A stretch of 64,000 nt of DNA from CAYZXT01 sp964482515 (GCA_964482515.1 CAYZXT010000006.1:52169-116168), one strand, 5' to 3'. Shown: positions 23,401 to 32,668, counted from the stretch's first letter. The notes: a model not told the origin generated them from the sequence alone. Numbers and translations: made by a program.

Positions 23401-26177
23401 CATTCTTTAAATATTCCCCCCTCGGGCTCGGTAACAAATACGACGGCGAAACGAACGTTTTCCGCCTTTTCAAAATGAATCCTAATCAGAGGATGCGCCT
23501 GCATTATATGGTCGGCGCCGATCACTTCAACGTGTTCGTCCTCAACAAAGCCGGGCGATGGGTGGAAGACACGGTGGCGAAACTTTCCAAGAACCTCTTG
23601 GACCCAGCGCGCATCGCCGCATTGGACAACGTTTACCAAAACAATCCCCTCCACAGACTCACGGCCCTTTTCATCGCCAGGATTGAAAAAGGTCGGGCGC
23701 TTATGCCGCGGTTCGATCAATTGGAAGCCGAGATCCGAGAAGCCTCACTAACAAATATTTCCTTCGCTGATCAAGAAAGCGGGGGAAGCATTGCGCACGA
23801 GCAACTGACCATTCACGTCATGAAAGGCGTCCAATTCGAAGCCTCCTCCACCATGGTGCGGAACGGCGATTACTCCCTGGTCCCTTACCACTATTACATG
23901 TACGCCAAAGCGCGCGGCATGTATAAAATCCCGCCGACGCCCCGGTGGAAAATGGAAAAAAAACCCACGATGAGGCGCCTCGACAAAATCACCGGATTTT
24001 TACCCGACGGCGTGGCACCGCAGGGCATTTACTCGATGGAATGGCACCTCCGGTGGACGGCCAACATCACCCAGGCGGCCGCCAAGGAATTGCAGGTCAG
24101 CACCAACTGGGCGGAGTTCTTGGCGATGGTCCACGACCTCAGCGACTGGCCCTTCCGCCACTTTGGCCGGACAGGAGACTTCGCGCGGGTCATCGATGCC
24201 GCGCAAAGAGCCGGGTACAACCAGAAAGTCCAAACAGTGGAGCTGCTTGCCCAGGATGGGGTTTATCTGACCCCCGAAATGGTCAAAGACATTATACACT
24301 TCGACATAAGCAACCCGAACCCCACCAGCCCGGAGCAACAAGCCGCTTTGATCGTGGATTCGCTCATGAGCGTTATGTCGGATATCGTCTTCGGACTAAC
24401 GTATAGAGTCAGCGCTTCCAGCCAGGACACCCTCATTACGTACGACCAAATTCCGGAGGACCTTAGAACCCTCTTTAATTTGCGGGAAACGACACTCACG
24501 ACTCTAAACGAGCAAAGCGACAACAACATCGGCGAGATGGTCCAGGTCGCCGTTTTAAACGCAGTCAGCAACCTGTACCGCGAGGTCGAGAGCTCCCAGG
24601 AGACCATTGAGGAGCTGGAACGTGTCATTCGGGAAATTGAAGCGGAAAAGGGTCCGCTTGATGACAAAGCCAAAGCGGACGTTCGCATCAAGGTTGTTAG
24701 GTTCGGGATTTACAAGCGAGCCGGTCAGGTCAAACAACAGGCCCGGGCAAATTTTATCAGCGATCTCCTCTACAAACCCATGACGGCGGAATATTCCGCC
24801 GCAGCCTCCGATTACCTCATGCGGGCCTATGAAAAAACCTTCGGCGTCCCCTTCATCGGCGACGGTTCCGACGATGAAAAAGCCCGCGAATTCCTGGTAA
24901 TACTCAGCCGCATGTCGGAAGACGAAGTCATCGCCTTGGCGGACGACGAGCCTGCGCGGAGCATGATGTACTTCGGTGGCGCGGCGGTGACGGGCGCCCT
25001 TGGCTTAATGGCCGCGTTTGGATCGATTCTCTTGGTTAATCGCTGGATCAAAAATCAAAATCCGGACTTCCGCCTTCCCTCATGGAACAACAAAGGGACC
25101 GCGGCCTATTTTGCTTTCAGCGTCCTTATGGGAATCCTTTTGTCCTCGTTCATCCATGCATTGGGCGCCCCGCTTTGGATTGCCGACATGCTGACGGCGC
25201 TGTTCGTCATCTCCCCCCAGATTATCCTGACCGCCCGAATGAACTTGGCCCCGGCGACACATCAAACCCTTACGGACGAACACGTCGCGGAGGAAATCAT
25301 TCCCAGTATTCGGATTACAACGACGAGCCTCGAGAAACAGCAATCTGAGATCCTGGCGCTGCTCACCGGCGACGCATCGAAATCCCCCGCCCGGAAACGG
25401 CAGCTGGCGGGCCGCGTCGCGGCGTTCGTGTCGACCTACGCCGCCCTGGACCGCGCCGCCGAGCAGCCCGGCCGGTCGGAAGCCGTGATTCAAGGCCTGG
25501 CGGATTCAGTCAGGCTAGCGCTCTCCTCGCTGAACGGATCCTTCAACGAGACCCTGGCGTCCCTCTATAACGGCCTCATCGCGGCCGGGGTCCAATTGTT
25601 CCAGGGAAGCATCCCGAGCGGCCTGCAGATCGTCGTCGTCAACGCCGCCGACCTGAAGGGTTTGAGCGCTTCCGAGCAGGACGTCTATCTCGCCCGCTAC
25701 GTCGCGCCCGTGTTGGATTCCGCGCAGCGCGTCCTGGTCATCGGCGACGCGGCGTCTTACGGAGACGCTTCCATCGCCAAGATAAAGTCCGTCATCGACA
25801 ACGCGAACGGCGGAAACGGCCTGCCCTACAGCTACGCGGAGGCGAAACGTCTGGACCCGGCCGATCCGGAATCGCCGGTCGACCTCATGGCGACGCTGAA
25901 ACAAAGGGACGGCGCGGCGCTGAACGAGCTGACGGAAACAGGACTGCAGTTGAGCGGGTTCGTCACGGCCCTGGAACTCGCGAGCGTCGCGCCGCTGTCG
26001 AGCGACGACATCCGCGAGCTGTCGGACGCCGGCCTGCTCGCCCCCGACGGAAACCTCTGGTTCCTGTGGGTCAGCATCGCCCTCAACCAGGCGTTCTCCG
26101 CGCAGAACGCGGCGCAGGCGATCCAGGGCATCGTCAACGACATCAACGGCATCATCCAAACGCTGATCGCCGCCTAA
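20469..26177 (+). CDS. Giant exported multidomain protein A (NadD-like + HD-like)
   Basis: A 1,902-residue protein. Residues 1-38 are a signal peptide cut after AEA, giving SFWQDRRKA. Residues about 110-590 form a module shared with giant B: LVQDAHEIY, LIGLEGAAGP, VVVGGFHAP; I infer an EreA/ChaN-like esterase fold. Two membrane helices lie near 735-790. Near 910-1150 is a NadD/CoaD-like nucleotidyltransferase with AANPLHWGH (HxGH, H924 and H927) and SSTMVR (family ISSTxxR). Next comes an HD-like helical domain (EWHL, H1193; MVHDLSDW, H1222-D1223), as in NadD-YqeK fusions. Another membrane block is at 1500-1590 and the tail is unassigned. The ATG at 20469 has AAGGGG; a TTG 33 bases upstream is less likely. 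Enzymatic activity and cell location of each domain are inferred. Confidence 0.88.
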   Translation: MASKPVFNARKSCLTRSVAAGTALLFLGSTVLSPWAEASFWQDRRKAVESSQRDPEAAQQFAQLPRALSDLNGALPRVANSFPDRQALTDIPSVQTDGISRKDVEHLPSWLTSLPATYGDIQKIRLVTRPEEHPLVVLVQDAHEIYSAQLNISHVLEHLDKNSQGQRLLIGLEGAAGPLDLKTYRRSADRRRQAIVSDVLLETKLLSGPEHFGFTAEREPRMLGVETPTLYIENVQAYQELLPRKDAFKEQLSAFDFSLKPAKDKFFSLTLWALDENIASYHKGSLDLLHYVKFLSKQVELGKDFPETRQLLDVLALEDSLDFKAVESERLQLVKILSHRLDKAALNGLLQASLAYKMGRISYGAYHEHLRILTRNAGVDLSRFPGFNVYIQYVLLSEKIDKYTLFDEVNALKETVVDRLGSSQGQKELLRLSEDIRLLESLSEQQFGPTEWERYSARRDEILRIPQRIAALSHDAQPSPSAVASFQETLPLFERFYRAADARNGALIGNLLEGMQPAASGQTAAVIVVGGFHAPAIEKLLGDKNISVVTVTPKVGPVDKASRYLDVFALKHVPLEKMFLGEKLYMAPVRLTGTNEAMAAIQPARTTDDLKRVYLTYDYILDQLGETGRKIKAFGDLDKHIESTFDRAHGVWFFKVLMPDGSNPIYLCGAETAGAREKVISALGYAPSGLKWKIDKQEDDIALVIISDRAAEKYPFLQAKPSLTSWVKDAVDFLRQPPTVAVAGFVAVTALVAQYAIVILGLGVPAALMMGMAWGVIVPVLIILMGQLPRFARMPAFAPAMMRASNNSQQPEEVSPSAPLFMQSTSQGGKSAVNANSTEETRAIKAWIREQLDLMSEELGKTPDTYEEILRHSDEALTAIAQRIIDGTLNRHAAINVDPDAPPVKTTDEELNIGVYAVAANPLHWGHILLALDAVAYHGVDQVVFIPQGEDERKPDLDKLNTEQRHEIVPAVLANFAPFFKYSPLGLGNKYDGETNVFRLFKMNPNQRMRLHYMVGADHFNVFVLNKAGRWVEDTVAKLSKNLLDPARIAALDNVYQNNPLHRLTALFIARIEKGRALMPRFDQLEAEIREASLTNISFADQESGGSIAHEQLTIHVMKGVQFEASSTMVRNGDYSLVPYHYYMYAKARGMYKIPPTPRWKMEKKPTMRRLDKITGFLPDGVAPQGIYSMEWHLRWTANITQAAAKELQVSTNWAEFLAMVHDLSDWPFRHFGRTGDFARVIDAAQRAGYNQKVQTVELLAQDGVYLTPEMVKDIIHFDISNPNPTSPEQQAALIVDSLMSVMSDIVFGLTYRVSASSQDTLITYDQIPEDLRTLFNLRETTLTTLNEQSDNNIGEMVQVAVLNAVSNLYREVESSQETIEELERVIREIEAEKGPLDDKAKADVRIKVVRFGIYKRAGQVKQQARANFISDLLYKPMTAEYSAAASDYLMRAYEKTFGVPFIGDGSDDEKAREFLVILSRMSEDEVIALADDEPARSMMYFGGAAVTGALGLMAAFGSILLVNRWIKNQNPDFRLPSWNNKGTAAYFAFSVLMGILLSSFIHALGAPLWIADMLTALFVISPQIILTARMNLAPATHQTLTDEHVAEEIIPSIRITTTSLEKQQSEILALLTGDASKSPARKRQLAGRVAAFVSTYAALDRAAEQPGRSEAVIQGLADSVRLALSSLNGSFNETLASLYNGLIAAGVQLFQGSIPSGLQIVVVNAADLKGLSASEQDVYLARYVAPVLDSAQRVLVIGDAASYGDASIAKIKSVIDNANGGNGLPYSYAEAKRLDPADPESPVDLMATLKQRDGAALNELTETGLQLSGFVTALELASVAPLSSDDIRELSDAGLLAPDGNLWFLWVSIALNQAFSAQNAAQAIQGIVNDINGIIQTLIAA

Positions 26178-26200
26178 CAAAGCATCCAATATTCGCTTAA

Positions 26201-26237
26201 ATAAAACACCCGCCCTTCAACAAGGCGGGTGTTTTAT
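26201..26237. terminator. Bidirectional terminator between giant A and the TIM-barrel gene
   Basis: ATAAAACACCCGCC (26201-26214) pairs perfectly with GGCGGGTGTTTTAT (26224-26237), with a CTTCAACAA loop. T runs follow on both strands, so it can serve giant gene A (stop at 26177) and the converging minus-strand gene (stop at 26256). Confidence 0.9.
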
Positions 26238-26255
26238 TTTTGGATCGGAATTTGT

Positions 26256-27254
26256 TTATCCGCGGATTTTTTTGAAGACTTTCTCCACCTCGTCCCATAC
26301 TTTTTTTGGGTCCTCGGCCAGGACGGTGTCCAGCAGTTCCCCTCCATCGTAGCTCCAGGCCGCCAGGTGGGTGACGCCGGCCTTGACCGCGGCGTCGCAG
26401 GCCGCCTCGATTTCATTCTCCCGGCCCTTCGACAGGCGCATCGCCTGGACCCAGATCTGGCTCCCTTTTCCCGCGGCGGAGCGCACGGTCTTTTCCGCGA
26501 AACGCGTCACGGTCGGCCCGGGCGGTTCGTTCCGCCGGGGCGGCCAGCGCCAGTAGGGATCGCTGCCGAAAATATCCAGCGCGGGGATGGCCGAAAGGTT
26601 GTTCCAGATCTGCTCGTATCCCGCGTATCCTTCGAAAGCGTAGAGGCAGAGCGCGTTGCGGACGCGCCGGCGATGGGTATAATCCATCAAACCCTCCAGG
26701 AAGCCGCGAAGCGTGCGAAGGCGGAACGTGCGGGCGTCTTCGTCCATGCGCTGCGGCATGACGCGCCCGAAGTCCGCCTTGAACAGTTCCTGGCACGCCG
26801 GGCAGATGCAGGAGTAAATCCCTTCCCACTCCAGGTCCCAATGAAAATAGACGTGGGGCTCGTCCCAGAAAATCACCTGCGCGCCCTGGTCCGCGACGTG
26901 GGAAACCCACTGCCGGACGAAGGTCTGGAACGCCGGGCTGTTGAGGCAGGCCGCCGGAACGCGTTTCCCGTTGGAGAGGACTTGCCAGGTTTCGGGATGG
27001 TCCAATAAAAACTTGGAGAGGGCCTCGCCGCCGAAAACGCCGCCGAGCCCCCAGGGGTCCACCCAAAGCTCCAGGCCGCGCTTGCGCGTGTCCTCGAAGA
27101 TCCGGGAGAGCGACGCTTTGTGAAATTGGAAATCGTTTTCGCTGTAGGTGTGGACGACGTAGTCGCAGCAATCGGCCAGGCGGGCCTGGTCGCGGCGGGC
27201 ATGCTCCAGATAACGGTTGCCGAAATAGGAAACGCCGGTGAGCAAGATTTTCAC
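26256..27254 (-). CDS. Putative TIM-barrel glycoside-hydrolase-like protein
   Basis: A 332-residue soluble protein with a pattern of strands ending in polar residues typical of TIM-barrel glycosidases: LELWVDPWGLGG, AQVIFWDEPHVYFHW (candidate acid), PALDIFGSDPYW and THLAAWSYDGGE. A small cysteine cluster, YSCICPACQELF, may bind zinc. No signal peptide is seen. The start is GTG, almost touching GGGAGG; a TTG three codons later has better spacing. It is adjacent to two sulfatase-like membrane proteins and may act on the same envelope polymer. The family call is tentative. Confidence 0.6.
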   Translation of the reverse strand: MKILLTGVSYFGNRYLEHARRDQARLADCCDYVVHTYSENDFQFHKASLSRIFEDTRKRGLELWVDPWGLGGVFGGEALSKFLLDHPETWQVLSNGKRVPAACLNSPAFQTFVRQWVSHVADQGAQVIFWDEPHVYFHWDLEWEGIYSCICPACQELFKADFGRVMPQRMDEDARTFRLRTLRGFLEGLMDYTHRRRVRNALCLYAFEGYAGYEQIWNNLSAIPALDIFGSDPYWRWPPRRNEPPGPTVTRFAEKTVRSAAGKGSQIWVQAMRLSKGRENEIEAACDAAVKAGVTHLAAWSYDGGELLDTVLAEDPKKVWDEVEKVFKKIRG

Positions 27255-27308
27255 CTCCCTTTCACAACAAGAATACGCCGGCAGCGGGCGGCGTCAAGGG
27301 TCGAAAAA

Positions 27309-29549
27309 TCATTCCCCTTCCCGCAGAAAAGCCTCCGGGATCCAGTAGCCGTTCTGGGGACGCCAGCCGTTCTCGCGGGAAAGCGTCCGGAAGAAGACGT
27401 CCCGCAGGTCCTGGACGCGCTTCGCGCCTTCCCGCATGACGGCGAAGTCCGTCTCGCCGTTGGAATCCGCCCCGAAGTGGTACAGCTCGTAACGAACGGA
27501 CGGGCGCGTGGGGACATAGACCAAGCGCTCCTGGCCCAGCTGCACCATGCGGTGCCGGGCCATCATGACGATGTCCGCGTATTCCGGCTTCAACCGCAGA
27601 TAGCCGCCGCGCCAAAAATCAAATTCCACCATGAGCGGGACCGGCGGATAGGGCAGGCGCTGCTTTTGATAGAAGCCGCCGTCGAAAGGCGACGCCCAAA
27701 TCCCGGTCTCCGAATAGGCCGCGAAATATTCGTCCGCCTCGCCGCCGAAATCCCGCTCCGTGAGCGGATATCCCTCCATCTCCAGCGGCGCGGCCAGGTT
27801 CAGCAGGGAGAGGAGCGTCGGCGCCGCGTCCACGCCGCGCACCGGCTCGGAGACGACCCGCGCCGGCATGCGGTGCCTCGGGTCCTGGAAGACCAGCGGC
27901 GCCTCGACCACTTCCCGCCCGCGCAGATGGTTGCCGTGGCCCTGACCGAGACCCCGTTCAAAGAGCTGCTCGCCATAGGGAGACCATAGAACCACGATGG
28001 TCTTATCGGTCATTCCGTTTTTTTTCAGAGCGTCCAAAACCCGGCCCACGGCCGCGTCCACGGCGCGGACGTTGTTCTCGTAAAGCTCCCGCACGCGCTC
28101 CCGGTCCGCGGGAGAAAAACGCGCCCGCGCGCCGGCGGCCATGGGCATCATGTAGCGGCATGACCCTCTATAACGGTTGTGCATCACGTCGCCCGCCAGG
28201 GACGAGGACAGGGCGTAGGGCTCCCGCAGCGCGGAGAAATAGACCGTGAGGAAAAATTTGTCCTTGAACCGCAGCCTCGCCAGACGTGCTTCGGCCTCCT
28301 GAGCCAGCAACATCGGGTCGGACAATTCGGCCAACCCCCGCAAGGACGGGAATGCCTGCCGCCCCCAATACCCGGAAAAATAGGGCAGCAAATGGACCTG
28401 CCGCTTGAAGGCGCGCTGGCGGAACAGCGAGCCGGCCCGCGCGTCCGGCGCCCGCACGCGGTGGAACGATTCCCGGACGCGCCCGAAGAAATTCCCCCCG
28501 AAGTCCGCCACCGCCTCCGTCCAATAACCTTCTTTGTTCAAACGGACGGGGATCCCTTCGGCGCCCAGGCCCAGTTCGTCCGGCGAGGGGAACGCGTCGC
28601 GCACGCCGTGGGTGAAGGGCGAAAGCCCGGTGAAGAACGTCATCAGCGAGGGATAGTTCCGCGCCAGCGGCGGCACGCAGGACGTGAAGGTCCGGCTCTG
28701 CGCGGCCAGTTCCGCGATGCGCGGCGCCAGCGGTTTTCCGTCCCGCTGCGCGGAGATCATATCGGAACGGAATGAATCCACCATCAGGACCAATACGTTG
28801 GACCCCTGGTTGCGGCGGGCCTGCAGGCGGAACACACCCCACACCCCTCCGATGAAAACCGCCAGGAAAACCACCGCCACCAACCCGCCGAAACGCACGG
28901 GCGGGCGGAGCGCCTTCAGCCAGCGGACGAAACGCCGGACGATTTCCACGCAGGCCGCGGCCAGGAAGAGATACGCCGTCCATGTGTAGGCGGACAGCAT
29001 CCAAACCGGGCAGATGTCCGTCACAAATATCTGCTGGAAGCGGAAGAAAAAGCCCCGCTCTAAAAAAGCTTCCTGATAAAGCGCCGGATGGCGGAACATG
29101 TCCCCCGTGAGGAAAGCGCCGTGGAGCCAGAATATCCCGAGGGCCGTGGCCGCGATGCGGGCGCCCCGCGAAAGGCGGTGGCGGTCCGCCGCGGGCCAGA
29201 ACTCCCCGAGCAGGATCCAGACGTTCCGCCAAACGACGCCCCAGAACATCCCCAGCAGGACGTGCAAGACAAACAGGACGAAGTGGAACAGCGCGCGCTG
29301 AAGGAGGAACATGTCCTCGGGCAGCGGGACATAACTCAATCCCTCAAAACCGAAGAGTCGCCCGGGCCCCGACTGCCACCGGGAGAAAAGATAAAGCGCC
29401 ACGCCGACGCCGGCGCCGACGCGGGACTCCAGGGAGCGGGCCGACTCCTTCTCGATCCATTGCGCGGCTTCCCATCCGCCGGAGACGATCCAGCGGCTGA
29501 AGATTTCGCGCAGGATTTTTCGGGCGCGCGGCCAGCGGTCAGGGTTCAT
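27309..29549 (-). CDS. Sulfatase-like membrane protein, degenerate active site (1)
   Basis: A 746-residue protein of the alkaline-phosphatase/sulfatase superfamily. Membrane helices are at about 85-115, 132-150, 180-205 and 220-240, and the catalytic fold starts near residue 250 (NVLVLMVDSFRSDM, D258). The layout resembles lipoteichoic-acid synthase-like phosphoglycerol transferases. The nucleophile region reads PPLARNYPSLMTFFTG, where the family has Thr, Ser or Cys two residues before Pro, and the metal motif SDHGE reads WSPYGEQ. Catalysis is therefore doubtful. The gene overlaps the upstream paralogue by 11 bases. Confidence 0.75.
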   Translation of the reverse strand: MNPDRWPRARKILREIFSRWIVSGGWEAAQWIEKESARSLESRVGAGVGVALYLFSRWQSGPGRLFGFEGLSYVPLPEDMFLLQRALFHFVLFVLHVLLGMFWGVVWRNVWILLGEFWPAADRHRLSRGARIAATALGIFWLHGAFLTGDMFRHPALYQEAFLERGFFFRFQQIFVTDICPVWMLSAYTWTAYLFLAAACVEIVRRFVRWLKALRPPVRFGGLVAVVFLAVFIGGVWGVFRLQARRNQGSNVLVLMVDSFRSDMISAQRDGKPLAPRIAELAAQSRTFTSCVPPLARNYPSLMTFFTGLSPFTHGVRDAFPSPDELGLGAEGIPVRLNKEGYWTEAVADFGGNFFGRVRESFHRVRAPDARAGSLFRQRAFKRQVHLLPYFSGYWGRQAFPSLRGLAELSDPMLLAQEAEARLARLRFKDKFFLTVYFSALREPYALSSSLAGDVMHNRYRGSCRYMMPMAAGARARFSPADRERVRELYENNVRAVDAAVGRVLDALKKNGMTDKTIVVLWSPYGEQLFERGLGQGHGNHLRGREVVEAPLVFQDPRHRMPARVVSEPVRGVDAAPTLLSLLNLAAPLEMEGYPLTERDFGGEADEYFAAYSETGIWASPFDGGFYQKQRLPYPPVPLMVEFDFWRGGYLRLKPEYADIVMMARHRMVQLGQERLVYVPTRPSVRYELYHFGADSNGETDFAVMREGAKRVQDLRDVFFRTLSRENGWRPQNGYWIPEAFLREGE

Positions 29550-31995
29550 CGAGCGGGTCCCCCTTTCCTTGCCGTTGGCCGGCCTCCGTGGTCTTCAAGA
29601 GGGGGTCGGCCCAGAGCGTCCGGTCCGCGGCCGACGACGGATTTTCCCACACGGTGGGGCTCGCGGACGAAGGGCGGCGCCCGATGAACAACAGCGGCCC
29701 CTCGTCCCCGGGAGACGGCGACGCGGAGCCTTCCATCCACGGGAAATTGTTGTAGTCGTACCATTCCACGCCGCGGCGCTCCAGGAAAGGCAGCCGGTAC
29801 CGGGAGAAAAGCAGCTGGTCATTGGAGAGATATTTTTCGTTCACGCGCACCTGCATGACGTAGGAAATGGACGGTGGCCAAGTTTCAAAGCGGACCTCGC
29901 CCGTCGACGCGTTCAGCGTGAAAGAATATTCATAGGCGCCGGTGCGCGCGGACTCCCCTGAGGAATGGAAGGAGCGGAACTGTCCGCCCGGAAGGCGGAT
30001 GGAGCCGCGGACCGGCTGTCCCTTCAGGTCCCAAAAAACCAGTCTCGTCTCCAGCGGATCCGGATCGACTTCGTCCATCACGCGCCGCGTCAGGCTCAGC
30101 AGGTTGCGCTCCCGGTAGATAAGGTTGCGCGTTTCGCCCGGGTCCGCCCAAATATCATACAGCTCTTCCCGGCCGTCGGGCATCCGCAAAATCTCCTCGC
30201 CCCATAATCCGCGCAGCTCCGTTTCGGCGGAACGTTCGCGCCGGACGTATTTATAATGCCCTTCCGTCAGCAGGGACTTGGCGCCGTGGGCGTAGGTCAG
30301 GATCGGAAGGGCCTGCTCCTGGTCCGTGGGCTTCAGCGACAGGGAAAACGTCGAGCCTTGGAAGGTCCCCGGCGACGGCAATCCGAGGAGGGCCAGGAAA
30401 GTCGGGGCCGCGTCCAGGAGCTGCGTCGGCTTGTGAAAAATCCGCCCGGGCGGCAAATTGCGGTGCTTCAAAATCCAGACGGCGTGAATTTCTTCCTCCG
30501 TCAAATGGATCCCCTCCGCCGGGACGAAGCGCCAAAGCGCGCGGCCCGTGGACGCCGAAACCATGGGACGCGGCGAGAAAACGGCGCCCCGGGTCGACAT
30601 CGCCGAGACAAGACTGCGTTCGCCCAGATTGAAATCCTGCAAAAACTGGAGGAAGCGTCCGAGATATTCGTCAATGTATGACAGCTGCGCGCGCCGGCGC
30701 CATAAATCCAGATCCCCCCGGTCCCGCGGGAATCCATCGAACCCGCGGCCCCAATAGCGGAGCGGGGGTGGAGAATCCGGCGCGGCCTCTCCCGCATAGA
30801 CCAAGAGGAAAAACGGCTCTTCCCCCTCATGCGCGGCCAACCAATTCTCCGCGGCCTGAAAGGTCTGGGCCGTGTCGTAGCCGGACGGCGCGAAAGCGTG
30901 GACTTCGTCGAAATTCCAGTCCACGCCCGGGCCGGGGTTGTCCGTCATGAACCCCAAGGGACCCATGGCCACGGTGCGATAACCCGCCTCCCGCAAGACG
31001 GTCACCAGGCTCGCGGGCGCGTTCGCGTAAAAACGGTCGCGCTCCGCAGCGCCGGGGCTGGACGCCCGCGCCGCTTCGCCGATCTGGCTGATCCGGCGCG
31101 ACGTCAACAGGCTCGGCAGGGCGAAGCGCGGCGATACGGCGTTGGTGTAGAACCGTTGGTAGTCGACCCCCTGGCGGGCCAGGGAATCGAAAGACGCGAG
31201 AGTATGCCGCGCGGCGCCGTGGGCCCCCATTTCGTCCGCGCGCAACGAATTCAAAACGATCAGTACGACGGAGTCACGCGGAGGATTTTTCTTCGGCCGG
31301 GGGACCCAAAGGAGGGGCTCCGCCCAAAAGGCGTGGACTGAATCCGCCGAAACGCCGTCGTCCCCCGCGGCCTCCGCGTGGAAACGCAGTTTCACGGAGC
31401 GTCCGCTGATCTTTTTAAGGTCGATCTCCGCGGCGGGCCAATGGGCCTCGGCTTCGCGCTGCGACAAGGCGGGCGACGGCGGCAGCCATTTTTTCCAGCG
31501 GGGGTCCTGGAACGGTTCGTGGGAAAATATTTCCTGGTCGAACAATCTCTCCACGCCGCCGCCCGCCACGACCGCGTCCACGGTGAAACGCAACCGGCCG
31601 GGGACCGGCCCTTCGGCAAGCACTCCGCAATGGAACGTCAATACAGCCGAAGTGGGAACGAAGACGTCGAATTCGTAGGTCGAAGGAGCGGGAGCGTAGA
31701 GCGCGCGACGGCGGATGAAGCTTTCGGGAGGGTGGCCCAGGGACACCTGGACGACGCGGGGAGATTGGTTGGCGGAAGGACGGGCGTTGGCCCAGGGATT
31801 CTTCGCCAACCGCGACGCGGACGCGCTGAAATCGTCCGTCGAAAGCCGGGCTTCGGAAGCCCTCTGCAGGAAATCATAGGCGGCCGTTCGGCGGGGCTTT
31901 GCCAGGGGTTCCGGAGAATGGGCCGGCAGCCGCTTATCGTTGGGCCAGAGGACCGCCAGTCCGTAAGCCAGTCCGAGGGCCGCGGCCACGCTCAA
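29539..31995 (-). CDS. Sulfatase-like membrane protein, degenerate active site (2)
   Basis: An 818-residue reading from TTG at 31995. The N-terminal hydrophobic anchor (FLSVAAALGLAYGLAVL) is preceded in frame by arginine-rich codons up to a CTG at 32070 next to the yajQ stop, so the real start may lie there. Residues about 85-230 form a beta-rich carbohydrate-binding-like region, and the sulfatase fold starts near 241. The first metal-binding Asp is Asn (VVLIVLNSLRADEMG, N249), and SDHGE is replaced by AMSTRGA. It is the upstream partner of the preceding sulfatase-like gene. Both look like inactivated or repurposed enzymes. Confidence 0.75.
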   Translation of the reverse strand: MSVAAALGLAYGLAVLWPNDKRLPAHSPEPLAKPRRTAAYDFLQRASEARLSTDDFSASASRLAKNPWANARPSANQSPRVVQVSLGHPPESFIRRRALYAPAPSTYEFDVFVPTSAVLTFHCGVLAEGPVPGRLRFTVDAVVAGGGVERLFDQEIFSHEPFQDPRWKKWLPPSPALSQREAEAHWPAAEIDLKKISGRSVKLRFHAEAAGDDGVSADSVHAFWAEPLLWVPRPKKNPPRDSVVLIVLNSLRADEMGAHGAARHTLASFDSLARQGVDYQRFYTNAVSPRFALPSLLTSRRISQIGEAARASSPGAAERDRFYANAPASLVTVLREAGYRTVAMGPLGFMTDNPGPGVDWNFDEVHAFAPSGYDTAQTFQAAENWLAAHEGEEPFFLLVYAGEAAPDSPPPLRYWGRGFDGFPRDRGDLDLWRRRAQLSYIDEYLGRFLQFLQDFNLGERSLVSAMSTRGAVFSPRPMVSASTGRALWRFVPAEGIHLTEEEIHAVWILKHRNLPPGRIFHKPTQLLDAAPTFLALLGLPSPGTFQGSTFSLSLKPTDQEQALPILTYAHGAKSLLTEGHYKYVRRERSAETELRGLWGEEILRMPDGREELYDIWADPGETRNLIYRERNLLSLTRRVMDEVDPDPLETRLVFWDLKGQPVRGSIRLPGGQFRSFHSSGESARTGAYEYSFTLNASTGEVRFETWPPSISYVMQVRVNEKYLSNDQLLFSRYRLPFLERRGVEWYDYNNFPWMEGSASPSPGDEGPLLFIGRRPSSASPTVWENPSSAADRTLWADPLLKTTEAGQRQGKGDPLDEP

Positions 31996-32066
31996 GAACG
32001 CGGCGATCCGCCAGCCCCAGCGGGCCGGCGAAACTGCGGGTCGGGAGGCGGAGCGGGACGATGGTT

Positions 32067-32564
32067 TCAGCGGAAGTTGGTGAACTGAAGGGCCACGCCG
32101 AAATCGCCGCTCCGGAGCACGTTCATCGCGGCCTGGAGGTCGTCCTTGGACCGGCTCGTCACGCGCACCTGGTCCGCCTGGATGGAAGGCGTCACTTTGA
32201 TTTTCGAATCCTTGATCGCCTTGACCATCTCCTTCGCCTTCTCCGATGAGATGCCCTGCGTGATCTTGGCGACCTGCCGGACCGTGGCGCCGAGGGCGAC
32301 CTCGAGCTTCTGGAAATCGAAGGACTTCAGGGAGATCCCCTGCTTCACGGAGCGGGACTGGAAGATGTCGATCACGCTTTTGAGCTTGCCTTCGTTGTCC
32401 GAGTAAAAGGTGACGGTGTTTTCTTTTTTATCCAATTCCAGCCGGCTGACGCTTCCTTTGAAATCGAAGCGCGTGGTGATCTCCCGGTTCGCCGTGTTGA
32501 CCGCGTTGTCCACCGCCTGCAAATCCACTTTTGAAGTAACGTCGAACGAAAATTCCTGCGCCAT
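32067..32564 (-). CDS. yajQ: YajQ/DUF520 family nucleotide-binding protein
   Basis: A 165-residue protein of the widespread YajQ family, which binds nucleic acid and, in some species, cyclic di-GMP. Diagnostic segments are EFSFDVTSKVDLQAVDNAVN, ITTRFDFKGS, KQGISLKSFDFQKLE, AKEMVKAIKDSKIKV and the C-terminal DFGVALQFTNFR. The start MAQEF has AGGAGG at six bases, so the 11-codon upstream extension is rejected. It is first in the minus-strand group with the two sulfatase-like genes. Its role in this organism is unknown. Confidence 0.95.
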   Translation of the reverse strand: MAQEFSFDVTSKVDLQAVDNAVNTANREITTRFDFKGSVSRLELDKKENTVTFYSDNEGKLKSVIDIFQSRSVKQGISLKSFDFQKLEVALGATVRQVAKITQGISSEKAKEMVKAIKDSKIKVTPSIQADQVRVTSRSKDDLQAAMNVLRSGDFGVALQFTNFR

Positions 32565-32662
32565 TCCATCCTCCTTTGTTCGCCATCCAATAATCAATCA
32601 TTGATTTTATTTTAACTTGTTTGCTCGCGCCTGCCTACCTGGACGCCCGCTCAGCCAATAGA

Positions 32663-32668
32663 TATCAT
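32663..32668 (+). promoter_or_regulatory. -10 box TATCAT close to the SUI1 start
   Basis: TATCAT ends six bases before the SUI1 ATG at 32675, with CTTCCC in between and no ribosome-binding sequence. Confidence 0.35.
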
